Source: Pararhodobacter sp. CCB-MM2
Lineage (GTDB): Bacteria; Pseudomonadota; Alphaproteobacteria; Rhodobacterales; Rhodobacteraceae
Length of the DNA stretch: 64,000 bases
NCBI RefSeq assembly: GCF_001691415.1
Contig: NZ_LRRR01000011.1
Coordinates: 1-64,000, forward strand
Direction: 5' to 3'
The notes beneath the pieces were generated by a model, which ran no database searches, had not been told where the DNA came from, and saw nothing but the letters and a program-made list of their open reading frames with translations. A program made the translations under genes and the position numbers. Below are positions 9,265 through 19,408 of this stretch, one piece after another. Position 1 is the first letter of the stretch; each line of letters begins with the position of its first letter.

Positions 9265-9400
9265 GGGTCTCTCCGACAGGGACTGGAAACGAACACCGCT
9301 GAACGAGAGGATTAGCATCACTGTATGAACGAGTGGTTTAGGCGCATCGCCCGGGAACCGTGGACGCCTTCTTCCCGAATTTTGAGGCGAGGAGGCCGAG

Positions 9401-9640
9401 ATGGGCATAGGCAAGTTCAGCGACGCGTTCATGCGTGACGCAGTCGCGCAGATTACCGAGCGGGGCTACCCTCGCAGCAGCGTGGCGGCGAAGATGCGCG
9501 GCCTCAAATCCTTGGGCGAGCGCGTCGCGGCAAGGGCCCCTGACGCCAACACGCCGAAATCTTCATACGGGCCGCCCTCATCGATCGCTTCAAGACGCCC
9601 GACATCGCCGACGTCGTCCGCGCATCCTGAACCTGAATGA
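9401..9640 (+). pseudogene. Decayed IS3-type OrfA transposase remnant
   Basis: The first ~32 codons read GKFSDAFMRDAVAQITERGY, very close to the opening of IS3-family OrfA helix-turn-helix proteins (consensus style: RFSDEFKRDAVALVTERGY). After about residue 35 the similarity disappears and the frame runs into unrelated sequence. No orfB follows. It is preceded by a good ribosome site (GAGGAGG). I read it as an inactive fragment marking the left edge of the accessory region. The fragment is short, so confidence is moderate. Confidence 0.5.
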
Positions 9641-9814
9641 GAAAGAGGCCCCCACGCTTCAGACCGCCTTCCTGCAACAAAGCCCATCGGACGCGCCACC
9701 GCCCACACCACGGATCGAACAGATCCGAGCGCAATCAACGAACGAGAATAAGCGTATACGTCCATAGACTTGAAAGCTATCCAGCGCCCCAAGTCATTCA
9801 ATGATGATGGAGGA

Positions 9815-9840
9815 TGGCGGAGACGAAGGGCTTCCAACCC
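9815..9840 (+). repeat. att-like copy of the tRNA-Ser 3' end (outer left)
   Basis: Starting with TGGCGGAGACGAAGGG, this stretch matches the reverse complement of the tRNA-Ser(GCU) 3' terminus at 55406 in 24 of 26 positions, including CCA and part of the T arm (CTTCCAACCC here, ATTCGAACCC in the gene). It lies immediately right of the IS3 remnant. It is far too short to be a tRNA, so it is best explained as an attachment-site copy left by integration at that tRNA. Confidence 0.6.
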
Positions 9841-11439
9841 CAAGCTACTGTTATTATAAAACAGATACTTACCTGATAATTTTGGCATCATTTGAGCAGC
9901 GCGATGTGCAGCAAAAAGTGCCACCTCACCTTGGTGCGACTGGCGATCAGCGGCACCGTATCCGAACCTCAAACCATTGCAACCTGCTTCATATGGCACG
10001 CCGTCCACCGCATGCCGCAGTCCCGCTCTCATCGTTTCTCGGCGGGTTGTTCGAGGTTCTCGATACGGGCCCAAGTGCGCTCGTGCATAAGCGGACTCTG
10101 GAAGGCGCCGCCCGATGTCATCGCCGCAAGCTGACGACCCAAGTCCTCCATTCCATCACTCGATGCCCTTACGCCATGGCGGTGCAGGCTGGTGTCGTTG
10201 TCGCGTGATTCCTCCTCGCCTCCGTGCCTTTGGTGCGGTGCGGGGGCGAACACCCACTGGAGCAGACCGGACTGCAAGCCGGGCATATCCCACAGACGCC
10301 ATAGCCTTTGACCGTTGAGCGAATTCAATGGGGCCGGCTGCCTGACCGTGAGTCAAATCGGGCGATGACGATCCGGGGACTTTTAACCCACCCCGCGCTG
10401 AGCCGGCTCCTTCTGGGCCAGCGCAGAAACGCGACGACAAAACCCACCGGCTCTGTCGAGGAGATCGGGGACTGCGATGGTGCTGATGGGCGCGGTCGCG
10501 GGCTGAGTGCAAAGCTCAGGGGGAAGCGGCTGGCCACCGAGATCAGGCAACGCGTAGATACGGATCGTGGCAGCGAAGGGCCTTCTCCTACATGCTGGGG
10601 GGAAGGAGCGGGTGGCCGGATTCTTCAATTGCACCAGAATGTTATTGCATAACATTACTGCACTATAGCTAGACGCTCTTACTGTCAGTCGTTTGAGGGA
10701 TTACTCTAAAGGTCTTTTGGCTCGGCTTATCTGCAGCACCGTCCAGAGCCTCATTCCGTGTTGGCAAAGACTTTCGATCGCACTCGGCGCGCAAGAATGA
10801 AGACCATTCTAGCCAATAGATATGACAACACGCTCGACCAAGCCAGTATTCGAGACCCGAATGTCCGAAGGTGCTGATGCGTGCGCTGCGTGAGCGGATC
10901 TGATGATCAGCCTAAGGGCAATCAACTGGAAGTATAGCTACTCCCCGCCACAGGAGCGCGGAATTCAGCCTATGGGCGATTAAATCGCTACCTTTGGTAG
11001 AGTAACTGCAAGATATCCCATTGCTAGGGGCGCCGAACAGATCTGTTGGGTATCGGGCTTCTTCGCACCTCTAGGTGTTTGATGGTGCGATCCATTCGAC
11101 GGAATGGAAGGAAGCACGACGAGACAAGTTCGCCGTGGCAGCGCCTCAACCGGATAAATGCGGTACACTCACTTTCTTTGTCCTTAACAGGGACGACAAT
11201 CGATGCACCGTCAATGGTCCAACAACGAGTAAGGATGATGACCTCGCTTCGGTCAGCGCACTAAGAACGCTGCATGCGAAATGTTAAATATTATCTTTTG
11301 AATCAATCATTTAACTCCGAAACAAGCCCTCGGAAGAACTCCTCATTGGGGCACAGAGCTTCTCAAAAACCGCGGGGCCACCTTTCACGACTGTGTTGCA
11401 CAAATCCGCTGACGATCGAGTTCCCCCTGTCCCCCGGAC
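9841..11439. other. Gene-poor, AT-richer accessory sequence
   Basis: I see no recognisable coding region in about 1.6 kb. The open frames present are short, lack ribosome sites and have no family-like motifs. The segment 10630-11380 looks clearly richer in A+T than the surrounding DNA. With transposase remnants on both sides it is probably debris from earlier insertions and deletions. Confidence 0.5.
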
Positions 11440-12395
11440 AGACTTATCGTACGACCGTTGTGACGGGTATTCCGAGGGCGGTGTAGCAGTTCAGGACAGC
11501 GATGTGGACCTGGAGTTCGGCGACCTGGCTGTCGAAGTCCCACGCCATAAACCGCTGCCCCAGCAGCTTCAGGCAATGCATCTTGGTTTCGACGCGGCTT
11601 TGACGGTGATAGCTACACCATCGTACCCACAATGCGGGGTCGAGGTAGTTGCAAGCCCGCTTCGCGGCGCGCCACGGCGCCGGCAGTGATCGCTTTCCAT
11701 GGCTTCGCGCTCTCGTGGGCCGGGATGGCAGCTTGGGCGCCGCGATCGGCGTTTGCATCATGGCATTTACGGGTGTCTTAAGCCCTGTCGGCGGTAACAC
11801 TTCCGATCTTCTGGTCCACCGTGATCTGGTCGAGCAGATCTGCCAGCACCGGCGCATCCATTGCCCGGCAGGTGCATGCGGAGCACGCTGCCGAGAGGGG
11901 CCGATGCGGCTTCCGATGATCTCGACGGCCAAATCTTCCAATGTATGTTTGTCGATCTCGAGGCAGGTCTGGCGCAAGATCCACCGTCTGGAACCCTCAT
12001 GTTTGCGGGCGCGCCGCTCGACTTTTTCCCCCACCTTAATACCCATGGGCTACTTGGAGCCGGTAGCGGATGTTCACCGCTAAGGTCTTCTGGCTGCGGG
12101 ATAGCGTGCTGAAATCACGCACAGTTCAGTCCACGCTGACCAGGCGCAGAAGGCTCTCGACAATGCCGGTCGTCTGGCAGAGCGCCATGCCGAACGGTAC
12201 CGTCACCGATAGGCAGATTTGGATTGCTGCGTCACTGTAGGTGTTCTGTCAGTCGCGCTTACCGTGCGGCACTGCATCCCATTTAATCTCGCGGTCGAAC
12301 CAGATCTTCAGCGATGCTCGGCGCTTGAGCGCTTCATTGCATGCTGGCCAGTTCGCGGTTTTGTCGATCACGGGTGTCGATCTGCTTATGCCACC
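11440..12395 (-). pseudogene. IS5-family transposase, inactivated
   Basis: Translation of the minus strand in several frames gives the successive blocks of an IS5-type transposase. These are an N-terminal block (NWPACNEALKRRASLKIWF), a helical block (FGMALCQTTGIVESLLRLV followed by DFSTLSRSQKTLAV), and a DDE-region block with DAPVLADLLDQIT and IGSVTADRA. The C-terminal block contains SRVETKMHCLKLLGQRFMA and NCYTALGIPVT. Blocks are separated by in-frame stops (after HGKRD and after RLVSVD) and at least two frameshifts, so no active transposase can be made. Terminal inverted repeats were not identified with confidence. Confidence 0.75.
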
Positions 12396-12631
12396 CAGCT
12401 ACCACGTTGGATTCCCGGGATGAATCCCCTCTCAATTTATGCAACACAGCCCAGCTGTAGCGCCGAGCCCGGGCATGCACTAGGACCGAAAACGGAACAC
12501 CCGTTGGGTGCAGGCCAGGAGCAGGTCACAGCGATTGCAAGGGACAGCGCCCACCACAACACGCACAGCGGCAAGCCCATGCCCCTGTGCGTGCCAAGTG
12601 GTTTGTAACCGTTGACAAGAATTGCGGACCG

Positions 12632-15600
12632 TCAGAACTCCATCATCATCGAAGCGCTCGCCTGCAAGGCACCGGTGTCCGCAGCTGAAACCCCGAGGCG
12701 CATGACCCCGTCAATCCCGCGCAAATGCCGCTCATATGACAGCCTAAGGGCGATGGTCTCGCGCAAGCTCGTATGACTGGCGTCCAGCTCTGCCGTCCAG
12801 ATGGCCTGTCCGTCGCGGCTGAGCATCGTCGCGTCGATGAGCAGCCCCACACCACAGCTTGTCTCTATCCCAAGCGCGCCTTCACATAGTACCGAAGGCG
12901 TGATGCCAAAGCTGCTCAAAGCGGGGCTATCACCCTCCGAGACCTCGTGCCGGAACTCCACTTCGGCGAAAGTGCGCCAGGTGCCAACGCGGTCCATCCG
13001 GAAGCTGCCGGCTTGCTCGCGGGCCCCTTGGGTCGCGGTCAGCGAGACACGCGCGCCCGGCGCATAGGCCAGATCGAAGCCCAGTCTTGGCGCTATCGCC
13101 AAGGCACCAGCCTGGAACGGTCTGGACAGAGCGGCGCCGGCGAAGACAGCCGCATAGGTGTAGCTGCCGTCTGCGGTGATGGTCACGGCGCGCGGGAAGT
13201 CGAAAGTGAAGCTGTGCCGCCCGATTGCTCCAGCGAGGTAGTAGTCGAGCATCCCTTCGGCCCCCAGCCTGCGGGCACCATAGATCCCGCCGTAGACGCC
13301 GATCCCGTCGATCCGCCCCTCGGCATCCGAGCGCTGGATGTCGGTGCGGCTGAGATACCCGCCCCAGAAGCGGCCCCGAAGGCGATCAGCGCCAATGAGA
13401 CGCTCGGCCCGGTGGGTGTAACTGACCATCGTCTGGTTGCCGGACAGCTCAGTCTGACTACTCGATACTTCTACAGTGTCGATCCGCCATTCCTGTCGGA
13501 TGCAATCCCAAGCCTCGCGGTAACTGTTGCCACTCGCCTCGATGCCCGTGTCATCGGCGTGCAGCGACAGGTCAGTCTGTGCAACGTCCTCACTCTCGCA
13601 GCCAGACGGAGCCCCGTTGCGCAGTCGTTGCGCTGCCCCTCTGGCATAGCCTGAGAAGCTATGGCCCAGCCGGTACAGGGTCTCACGCAAGTCATCCTCG
13701 AGGATCGCTTGCAGATCATCTCGGATCTCGTCGATCAGCCCGGCGAGTTCGACAACCGTTGGCTGCCCATGGCCGGCGCCAAGGATGTCGTTGCCCCCCG
13801 GACGGCTTTCGAGAACCAGCGGTGCGCCCCAAGCGTCAGTCGCCGTCAGCGTCGCGAGATTCTCGATCCGGTCGAGGTTCACGCTGGTGCCATCGAGCGT
13901 CACGGTGGCCGTCCAGGTCCAGGTCTCGCCCGGATCGAGGATGCCGTCCGTCGTCACTCCGGTCTCGGCGACCAGCGCCTCGTCCGCAGTGAGCGGGTCG
14001 TCGAGGCTCAGACCGCTCACCGCCAGCGGGCCGGTGTTCTGCGCCGTGATCGTGTAGCGGATCACGTCGCCCACCCGCGCCGGCGTATTCAGGCCGGTGG
14101 TATCGGCCGTCTTCGTCAGAACGAGGGCCGTCGCCACCCCGGTCGGATCGAGTGGAATGTGGTTATGCACCACTCCCATCGACAGCGAGGCCGCATTGGT
14201 CCAATCTGGGAAATTCATGGCGAAGGCGAGGTAATGCGTCGTATCCTGTCCCGCCGCGGGGGCGGTGGCAAAGGGCACGATTTGTTGCACGCCAAGCCCT
14301 GTACCCGGTGTCAAAGCGGTCTGATGGGCCGGCAGCAGGGTCGAAGTCTCATAGCCTGGTGCCGTGACCTGCAGCGTGTAGGTTCCCGAAATGGCCGGCG
14401 ATTGCAGCAGGAAAGAATAGAGCCCATCCGCCCCTGTCACATGGTTGTTCAGGTTTCCGCTCGCGGCGAGCCAGGCGTCCGGCACGGGGCTGCCGTTGAT
14501 CAGCAGCGTGACGGTGGCTCCGGTGATCGGGCTGCGGCTGACGGCGTCATAGACAACACCACTCGGGTCGACCATGACCGCGTCGACACCGCTGACAGTC
14601 CGGTTTGCGCCCAGAACGATGTCGATGCCGCAGACCTGATCCCCTTGCGTTTCGCCACGCACGGAATCCCCGGGTGTCGAGATTACTGCCTCGTCCTCTC
14701 CATGATCGAAGCGGATACAGAAGCTGCCCGGTTCGAGGCCGATGAAACTATAGCGGCCGCGACTGTCTGTTGAGCTTGAGGCAAGGACTATCCGGCTGTT
14801 GGCCTCGAGCAGGGTCACGATCGATCCCGCACGGGCGCCGCGCATGTCGGCAACGCTGCCGGCGATCGACCCGAGGAAGGTCACCGTCGCGATGTCGTTG
14901 TCCTGCGCGGTGCCAGAGAGGTCATTCACCGTCCTGCCGACGCCGAGGATGCCGATGCCGGTCGCCTGGTTGGTGACTGCCCCCGCCAATACGTCCGCTG
15001 CCGTGATCGTATAGCTCGCCGTGAAGCTGGTGCTGTTCGACGCGCCCGGGGCCAGAGAGGCCAGCGCGCCGCTCACGCTCACCATCGGATCGCTGACCGT
15101 CAGGTTCGTCAGCGTCACCGACCCGGTGTTCACCAGCGTGAAGCTGTAGTCGATGCTGTCCCCGGCGCTCACCCCCGGCGTGCCGTCGTCGTCGTTCAGC
15201 GTCGCACTCTTGATCAGCGCAAGCCCGCCCGTCGCCGAGAGCGGCGTTTCGGTCGCATCGTCATTGTCCGACGCCGTGCCCGAGGTGTCGCTGACCGTAC
15301 CCCCGCCCGGCAGAGCGCCCGAGGCCGTCGCCTGGTTCGTCACCCCGCCCGCGTCGATATCGGCCTGGGTCAGCGTATAGCTCGCCATGAAGCTGGTGCT
15401 GTCCGACGCCCCCGGCGCCAGCGAGGCAAGGCTGCCCGAGACCGTGACCATCGGATCGCTGACCGTCAGGTTCGACAGCGTCACCGACCCGGTGTTCACC
15501 AGCGTGAAGCTGTAGTCGATGCTGTCCCCGGCGCTCACCCCCGGCGTGCCGTCGTCGTCGTTCAGCGTCGCGCTCTTGATCAGCGCAAGCCCGCCCGTCG

Positions 15601-17923
15601 CCGAGAGCGGCGTTTCGGTCGCATCGTCATTGTCCGACGCCGTCCCCGAGGTGTCGCTGACCGTACCCCCGCCCGGCAGAGCGCCCGAGGCCGTCGCCTG
15701 GTTCGTCACCCCGCCCGCGTCGATATCGGCCTGGGTCAGCGTATAGGTCGCCGTGAAGCTGGTCGAATCCGACGCCCCCGGCGCCAGCGAGGCCAGCGCG
15801 CCACTCACGCTCACCAGCGGATCGCTGACCGTCAGGTTCGACAGCGTCACCGACCCGGTGTTCATCAGCGTGAAGCGGTAGTCGATGCTGTCCCCGGCGC
15901 TCACCCCCGGCGTGCCGTCGTCGTCGTTCAGCGTCGCGCTCTTGATCAGCGCAAGCCCGCCCATCGCCGAGAGCGGCGTTTCGGTCGCGTCGTCATTGTC
16001 CGACGCCGTCCCCGAGGTGTCGCTGACCGTACCCCCGCCCGGCAGAGCGCCCGAGGCCGTCGCCTGGTTCGTCACCCCGCCCGCGTCGATATCGGCCTGG
16101 GTCAGGGTATAGCTCGCCGTGAAGCCGGTGCTGTCCGACGCCCCCGGCGCCAGCGAGGCCAGCGCGCCGCTCACGCTCACCATCGGATCGCTGACCGTCA
16201 GGTGCGTCAGCGTCACCGACCCGGTGTTCACCAGCGTGAAGCTGTAGTCGATGCTGTCCCCGGCGCTCACCCCCGGCGTGCCGTCGTCGTCGTTCAGCGT
16301 CGCGCTCTTGATCAGCGCAAGCCCGCCCGTCGCCGAGAGCGTAAGCTCTGTGACATCGTCGGTGGTGTTGCCGTCCGTTAGATCGCCGTCTTCCGTAACG
16401 TCGGTGAGCTCGCTGCCACCTGTAGGTGTCGCGCCAATTGTTGCCGTGTTGATCAGACCGCCGGCATCGATATCCGCCTGATTCAGCGTGTACGTCGCAC
16501 TCATCGTGGTGCTTCCGCCAACTGCCAGCGTTGCGACGCCGGCAGCACCAAAATCACTGGCACCGAAACCCGAAATGGCCCCGCCGCCGGCCCGGATCAT
16601 GTCGTCCGAGATCACTCGAAGTCCGCTCAAGGGGACAGTGCCGTCGTTATGGACGGTTATGGTCCATGTCACCTGATCACCGGCACTGGGGCCGGCAATA
16701 CCGTCGAGATCGCTCAAGCTCGCGGTCTTGACCGCATGGAAGGCAGCGATGTCGCTGTCGCTGATCGCTCCGGTCGCGGCGATGCCGCCAATCGTCAAGG
16801 TGTAGGACTCCGTCGCCTCGATCTCTGCGTCGTCGGCGGCAGCTATCGTGACGGTAAAGCTGGCAACACCCGCCGGAACACTGAGCGTCCCGCCGGACAG
16901 GGTTACACCGTCAGAGAAGCTTGGGGCGCCGTAATCGGCTGCAGTACTGGTGACGTCTGCAAGGCTGAATGCCAGCGTGGTGACGTTGCTTGTCGGGCCG
17001 GACAAGGTGACGGCATGAGCCAGATCACTGCCTTCGAGCGCGCTCGCGGACCCGACGGCCGACACCGTCACGTTGGAATCATTGTCATTGATTGTGCCAG
17101 TCGCCGTCACACCACCGACCAACAAGGCGTAGCTTTCGGCGCTTTCGATGTCGGAATCGTCAACGCTGGGCACCGTCACGGTGAAGGAGCTGATGCCGGA
17201 CGGCAGGTAGAGCGAGTTTCCGTTAAGCGTGACGCCGTTCGAGAAGCTGATTGCACCGATATCCGCGTCGGCGGTCGTGGTATTCGTGCGGCTGAACGCC
17301 AGCACTTCGGTCCCAAGGCTCGGGCGCGACAGGGTGACCGTGTGAACAAGGGCGGTACCCTCGGTTTCCGTTGCAGCGCTGACACTGGAAACGGTTGCGA
17401 AATAGCTGTCGAGTTGCGCCGCGATGTCGGCAGCCGTCGCGTTGGCCGATGTCGAAACCGAGCCGAAGCTGTCATAGATGCTGCGGTAGCTGCTGCCGTT
17501 TCCAATCACCACGAGGAACGTCTGGTTGCCGAAATACATGGCCAACGGCGTGCCGAAATCCGCGACGAAGGTCACGGCCGAGATCACCGTGGACCCTGTA
17601 GGCGCGCGACGATTGAAGTAGCCGGAGCTACCTGACGGGCCGCAGATCAAGATGTTGGAACAGGTGACGACACCCCGAAGCACGCCGGAACTCAGTGAAT
17701 TCGAAAATGTATCGTTGTCCGGCGTCGACACGAAACGGGCGGTCGGTGCCAAAGGCTCCTCCCCGAGTCGCGAGAGGAGCGCGATATTCCCGGTCGAAGA
17801 GCTGGCCTCGTACAGGTCAAGGAGGATGAAAGAAGCCGCCCGGCCTGAACCCGACGAACCGATGAACAAAGCGAGGATCAGAGCAGCAGTCGCGACAAAG
17901 CGCGAGACCAACATAGCGGGCAT
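12632..17923 (-). CDS. Large secreted repeat protein with C-terminal outer-membrane beta-barrel (autotransporter-like adhesin)
   Basis: This 1763-residue protein begins with a signal peptide (hydrophobic core ATAALILALFIG, Ala-rich cleavage region). Next come two or three Calx-beta-like segments with TINDND-type ends (residues ~180-395) and a DUF11-like domain (~405-525). Four tandem 122-residue DUF11-type repeats follow (~528-1018). After them are SdrB/carboxypeptidase-regulatory-like domains (~1025-1235), another DUF11-like unit (~1280-1395), and a barrel of alternating aromatic/polar strands (~1470-1763) ending MMMEF with the C-terminal phenylalanine typical of outer-membrane proteins. An autotransporter-like surface adhesin is inferred; binding partner unknown. 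The ATG chosen has GGAG upstream; an in-frame TTG lies 7 codons earlier. It stands alone between transposase remnants. Confidence 0.8.
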   Translation of the reverse strand: MPAMLVSRFVATAALILALFIGSSGSGRAASFILLDLYEASSSTGNIALLSRLGEEPLAPTARFVSTPDNDTFSNSLSSGVLRGVVTCSNILICGPSGSSGYFNRRAPTGSTVISAVTFVADFGTPLAMYFGNQTFLVVIGNGSSYRSIYDSFGSVSTSANATAADIAAQLDSYFATVSSVSAATETEGTALVHTVTLSRPSLGTEVLAFSRTNTTTADADIGAISFSNGVTLNGNSLYLPSGISSFTVTVPSVDDSDIESAESYALLVGGVTATGTINDNDSNVTVSAVGSASALEGSDLAHAVTLSGPTSNVTTLAFSLADVTSTAADYGAPSFSDGVTLSGGTLSVPAGVASFTVTIAAADDAEIEATESYTLTIGGIAATGAISDSDIAAFHAVKTASLSDLDGIAGPSAGDQVTWTITVHNDGTVPLSGLRVISDDMIRAGGGAISGFGASDFGAAGVATLAVGGSTTMSATYTLNQADIDAGGLINTATIGATPTGGSELTDVTEDGDLTDGNTTDDVTELTLSATGGLALIKSATLNDDDGTPGVSAGDSIDYSFTLVNTGSVTLTHLTVSDPMVSVSGALASLAPGASDSTGFTASYTLTQADIDAGGVTNQATASGALPGGGTVSDTSGTASDNDDATETPLSAMGGLALIKSATLNDDDGTPGVSAGDSIDYRFTLMNTGSVTLSNLTVSDPLVSVSGALASLAPGASDSTSFTATYTLTQADIDAGGVTNQATASGALPGGGTVSDTSGTASDNDDATETPLSATGGLALIKSATLNDDDGTPGVSAGDSIDYSFTLVNTGSVTLSNLTVSDPMVTVSGSLASLAPGASDSTSFMASYTLTQADIDAGGVTNQATASGALPGGGTVSDTSGTASDNDDATETPLSATGGLALIKSATLNDDDGTPGVSAGDSIDYSFTLVNTGSVTLTNLTVSDPMVSVSGALASLAPGASNSTSFTASYTITAADVLAGAVTNQATGIGILGVGRTVNDLSGTAQDNDIATVTFLGSIAGSVADMRGARAGSIVTLLEANSRIVLASSSTDSRGRYSFIGLEPGSFCIRFDHGEDEAVISTPGDSVRGETQGDQVCGIDIVLGANRTVSGVDAVMVDPSGVVYDAVSRSPITGATVTLLINGSPVPDAWLAASGNLNNHVTGADGLYSFLLQSPAISGTYTLQVTAPGYETSTLLPAHQTALTPGTGLGVQQIVPFATAPAAGQDTTHYLAFAMNFPDWTNAASLSMGVVHNHIPLDPTGVATALVLTKTADTTGLNTPARVGDVIRYTITAQNTGPLAVSGLSLDDPLTADEALVAETGVTTDGILDPGETWTWTATVTLDGTSVNLDRIENLATLTATDAWGAPLVLESRPGGNDILGAGHGQPTVVELAGLIDEIRDDLQAILEDDLRETLYRLGHSFSGYARGAAQRLRNGAPSGCESEDVAQTDLSLHADDTGIEASGNSYREAWDCIRQEWRIDTVEVSSSQTELSGNQTMVSYTHRAERLIGADRLRGRFWGGYLSRTDIQRSDAEGRIDGIGVYGGIYGARRLGAEGMLDYYLAGAIGRHSFTFDFPRAVTITADGSYTYAAVFAGAALSRPFQAGALAIAPRLGFDLAYAPGARVSLTATQGAREQAGSFRMDRVGTWRTFAEVEFRHEVSEGDSPALSSFGITPSVLCEGALGIETSCGVGLLIDATMLSRDGQAIWTAELDASHTSLRETIALRLSYERHLRGIDGVMRLGVSAADTGALQASASMMMEF
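14874..16338 (-). repeat. Four tandem 366-bp repeats encoding DUF11-type domains
   Basis: Four direct repeats of exactly 366 bp (122 codons) lie head to tail inside the adhesin gene. Each encodes a unit opening with GGLALIKSATLNDDDGTPGV. The first three units differ at only a few codons (for example SNLTV, THLTV, and MVTVSGSL against MVSVSGAL). The fourth diverges in its last third (ITAADVLAGAVTNQATG). Such near identity indicates recent duplication or ongoing gene conversion, and the copy number may vary among strains. Confidence 0.9.
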
Positions 17924-18368
17924 GGATGTGGGGACTCCGGACAAAACAACCCGCTGTAGAGCCCGACTTCTTTATTATCGGTTACGCCAGAAACATCTGA
18001 AAACACACGCAAAAGTAGAGCACGAAAGTCCGGTGGCGCCAGTGGCCTGTTGGAAGAATACTTCCCGATAGCTCGACGGTAGCGGGCCTTGAAAAGCTAC
18101 CACTTTGAAAAGGGTGACATATTTATATTTAAGAATACCTCTCGCCCCTCCGGCACACTCGGGGAACGGAGTGCTGCCGGTTGAAAGCGGACAGACACTG
18201 CGCTCGAGAACCCATCAAATTGTCTTCATCTCTCGGGCAGCTGGGACTGACATCTCCCGGCAATCCCCCATTTTCTACGGGGGCTCGGTCGTAGAATCTA
18301 CGTGGCCATTTGACCTTGTTACGCAAATCAGACGCCAGGATGATCCGCCCCATTCTCCACATGTGTCA
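17924..18368. other. Intergenic region upstream of the adhesin gene
   Basis: About 445 bases without a recognisable gene. It must hold the promoter of the leftward adhesin gene. I could not pick a convincing -35/-10 pair by eye. Short open frames here have no motif content. Confidence 0.4.
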
Positions 18369-18560
18369 GGCGACGGCCTCGATCTCGGCCCTTCCCAGAG
18401 CCGAGTAGCGGTTCATGATGGCGCTGCGGATCTGAATTTCGGCGGTCTGGCGGTCGGGGTCGCAGGACCTGCTCCGGTCGCCAGAGAGCTTGAGGCAGTC
18501 CATCTGTGCTTCGGCGCGACTTCGAGCGGCAGCAGAAACTGAGACGCCAAGGCGTCTAAG
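18369..18560 (-). pseudogene. IS5-family transposase C-terminal fragment
   Basis: The minus strand encodes SRAEAQMDCLKLSGDRS and, further on, DRQTAEIQIRSAIMNRYSALG. This aligns with the C-terminal block of IS5-type transposases and with the larger IS5 remnant at 11440-12395, but the sequence differs, so it derives from another element. Everything upstream of this block is missing. It lies just beyond the end of the inositol operon. Confidence 0.65.
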
Positions 18561-18591
18561 AAACGCGGGGCACCTCATCTATACGCGTCGC

Positions 18592-19398
18592 TCAGGCGTC
18601 CCGCTCAAAGATCCACTCGACCTCGGGCGCGGCAACGAAGCGCCATTTGCGCAGCGGGCCGGCCATGACGTTGAGATAATACATCTCGAACCCGTGCGGC
18701 GCGCCGCAGGGGTGGTGACCGCGCGGCACCAGAACCACCTCGCCGTCGCGCACGGCCATCGTCTCGTCGAGCGCGCCGTCATCGGTATAGACGCGCTGGA
18801 TCCCCCACCCCTCGGCCGGGTTGAGCCGGTGGTAATAGGTCTCCTCGAGATAGGTGATGCGCGGGAAGTCGTCCTCGTCATGCCGATGGCTGGGATAGGA
18901 GGACCAATGCCCGGCCGGGGTGAAGACCTCGGTCACCAACAGGCTGTCGCAAAAATCCTCGTTCTCCATCGCGATATTGTTGATCCAGCGCGTGTTCGGC
19001 CCCTTGCCGCGTTGGGTCAGCGTGATGCCCTCCGGCCCGATGCGCCGCGCCTCGTGGCCGCCCATGCCCGGTGCGGAACAGATTGCGATGGTGCAATCGG
19101 TCGTCGCCTCGGCCGCCCAATGCTGGCCGTTCGGGACGTAGAGACAATGCGGCGCGGTCTTCTCGAAGACCGACATCCGCTCGCCCAGCTCGCCCCAATC
19201 CTGCCCGGCGGCGCGCAGATGCGCCTTGCCCTCGACCATTACGAGGATCACCTCGCGGTCGCCCGTGGCCTCGGTCACGCTTTCGCCCGCACGCAGGCGG
19301 TGCAGCGCGAAGCCGACATAGCGCCAGCCGGCATTCGCGGGGGTGATGTCATGCACCTTGCCATGGGTGCCGAAGGGCTTACGCAGAAGATCGGGCAT
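18592..19398 (-). CDS. iolB: 5-deoxy-glucuronate isomerase
   Basis: This 268-residue cupin-fold enzyme converts 5-deoxy-D-glucuronate to 2-deoxy-5-keto-D-gluconate (DKG), after IolD and before the IolC kinase in inositol catabolism. The metal-site region YPSHRHDEDDFPRITYLEETYYHRL is intact, and the length equals the usual 260-270 residues. It is cytoplasmic. It is the last gene of the leftward iol operon, starting 10 bases after the iolD stop. The ATG (MPDLLRKPF) has AGGAACCCG just upstream; a longer frame would lie within iolD. An IS5 fragment follows immediately downstream, so the operon end borders an insertion scar. Confidence 0.93.
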   Translation of the reverse strand: MPDLLRKPFGTHGKVHDITPANAGWRYVGFALHRLRAGESVTEATGDREVILVMVEGKAHLRAAGQDWGELGERMSVFEKTAPHCLYVPNGQHWAAEATTDCTIAICSAPGMGGHEARRIGPEGITLTQRGKGPNTRWINNIAMENEDFCDSLLVTEVFTPAGHWSSYPSHRHDEDDFPRITYLEETYYHRLNPAEGWGIQRVYTDDGALDETMAVRDGEVVLVPRGHHPCGAPHGFEMYYLNVMAGPLRKWRFVAAPEVEWIFERDA

Positions 19399-19408
19399 GG
19401 CGGGTTCC

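Noticed and set aside
9466..10074. 202-codon minus-strand frame near the outer att copy
   Set aside because: Runs across an IS3 remnant and the att copy; no motif, so it is not a gene.
14874..16338. Regularly spaced repeats as a CRISPR array
   Set aside because: The units are 366 bp long, all coding in frame, without spacers.
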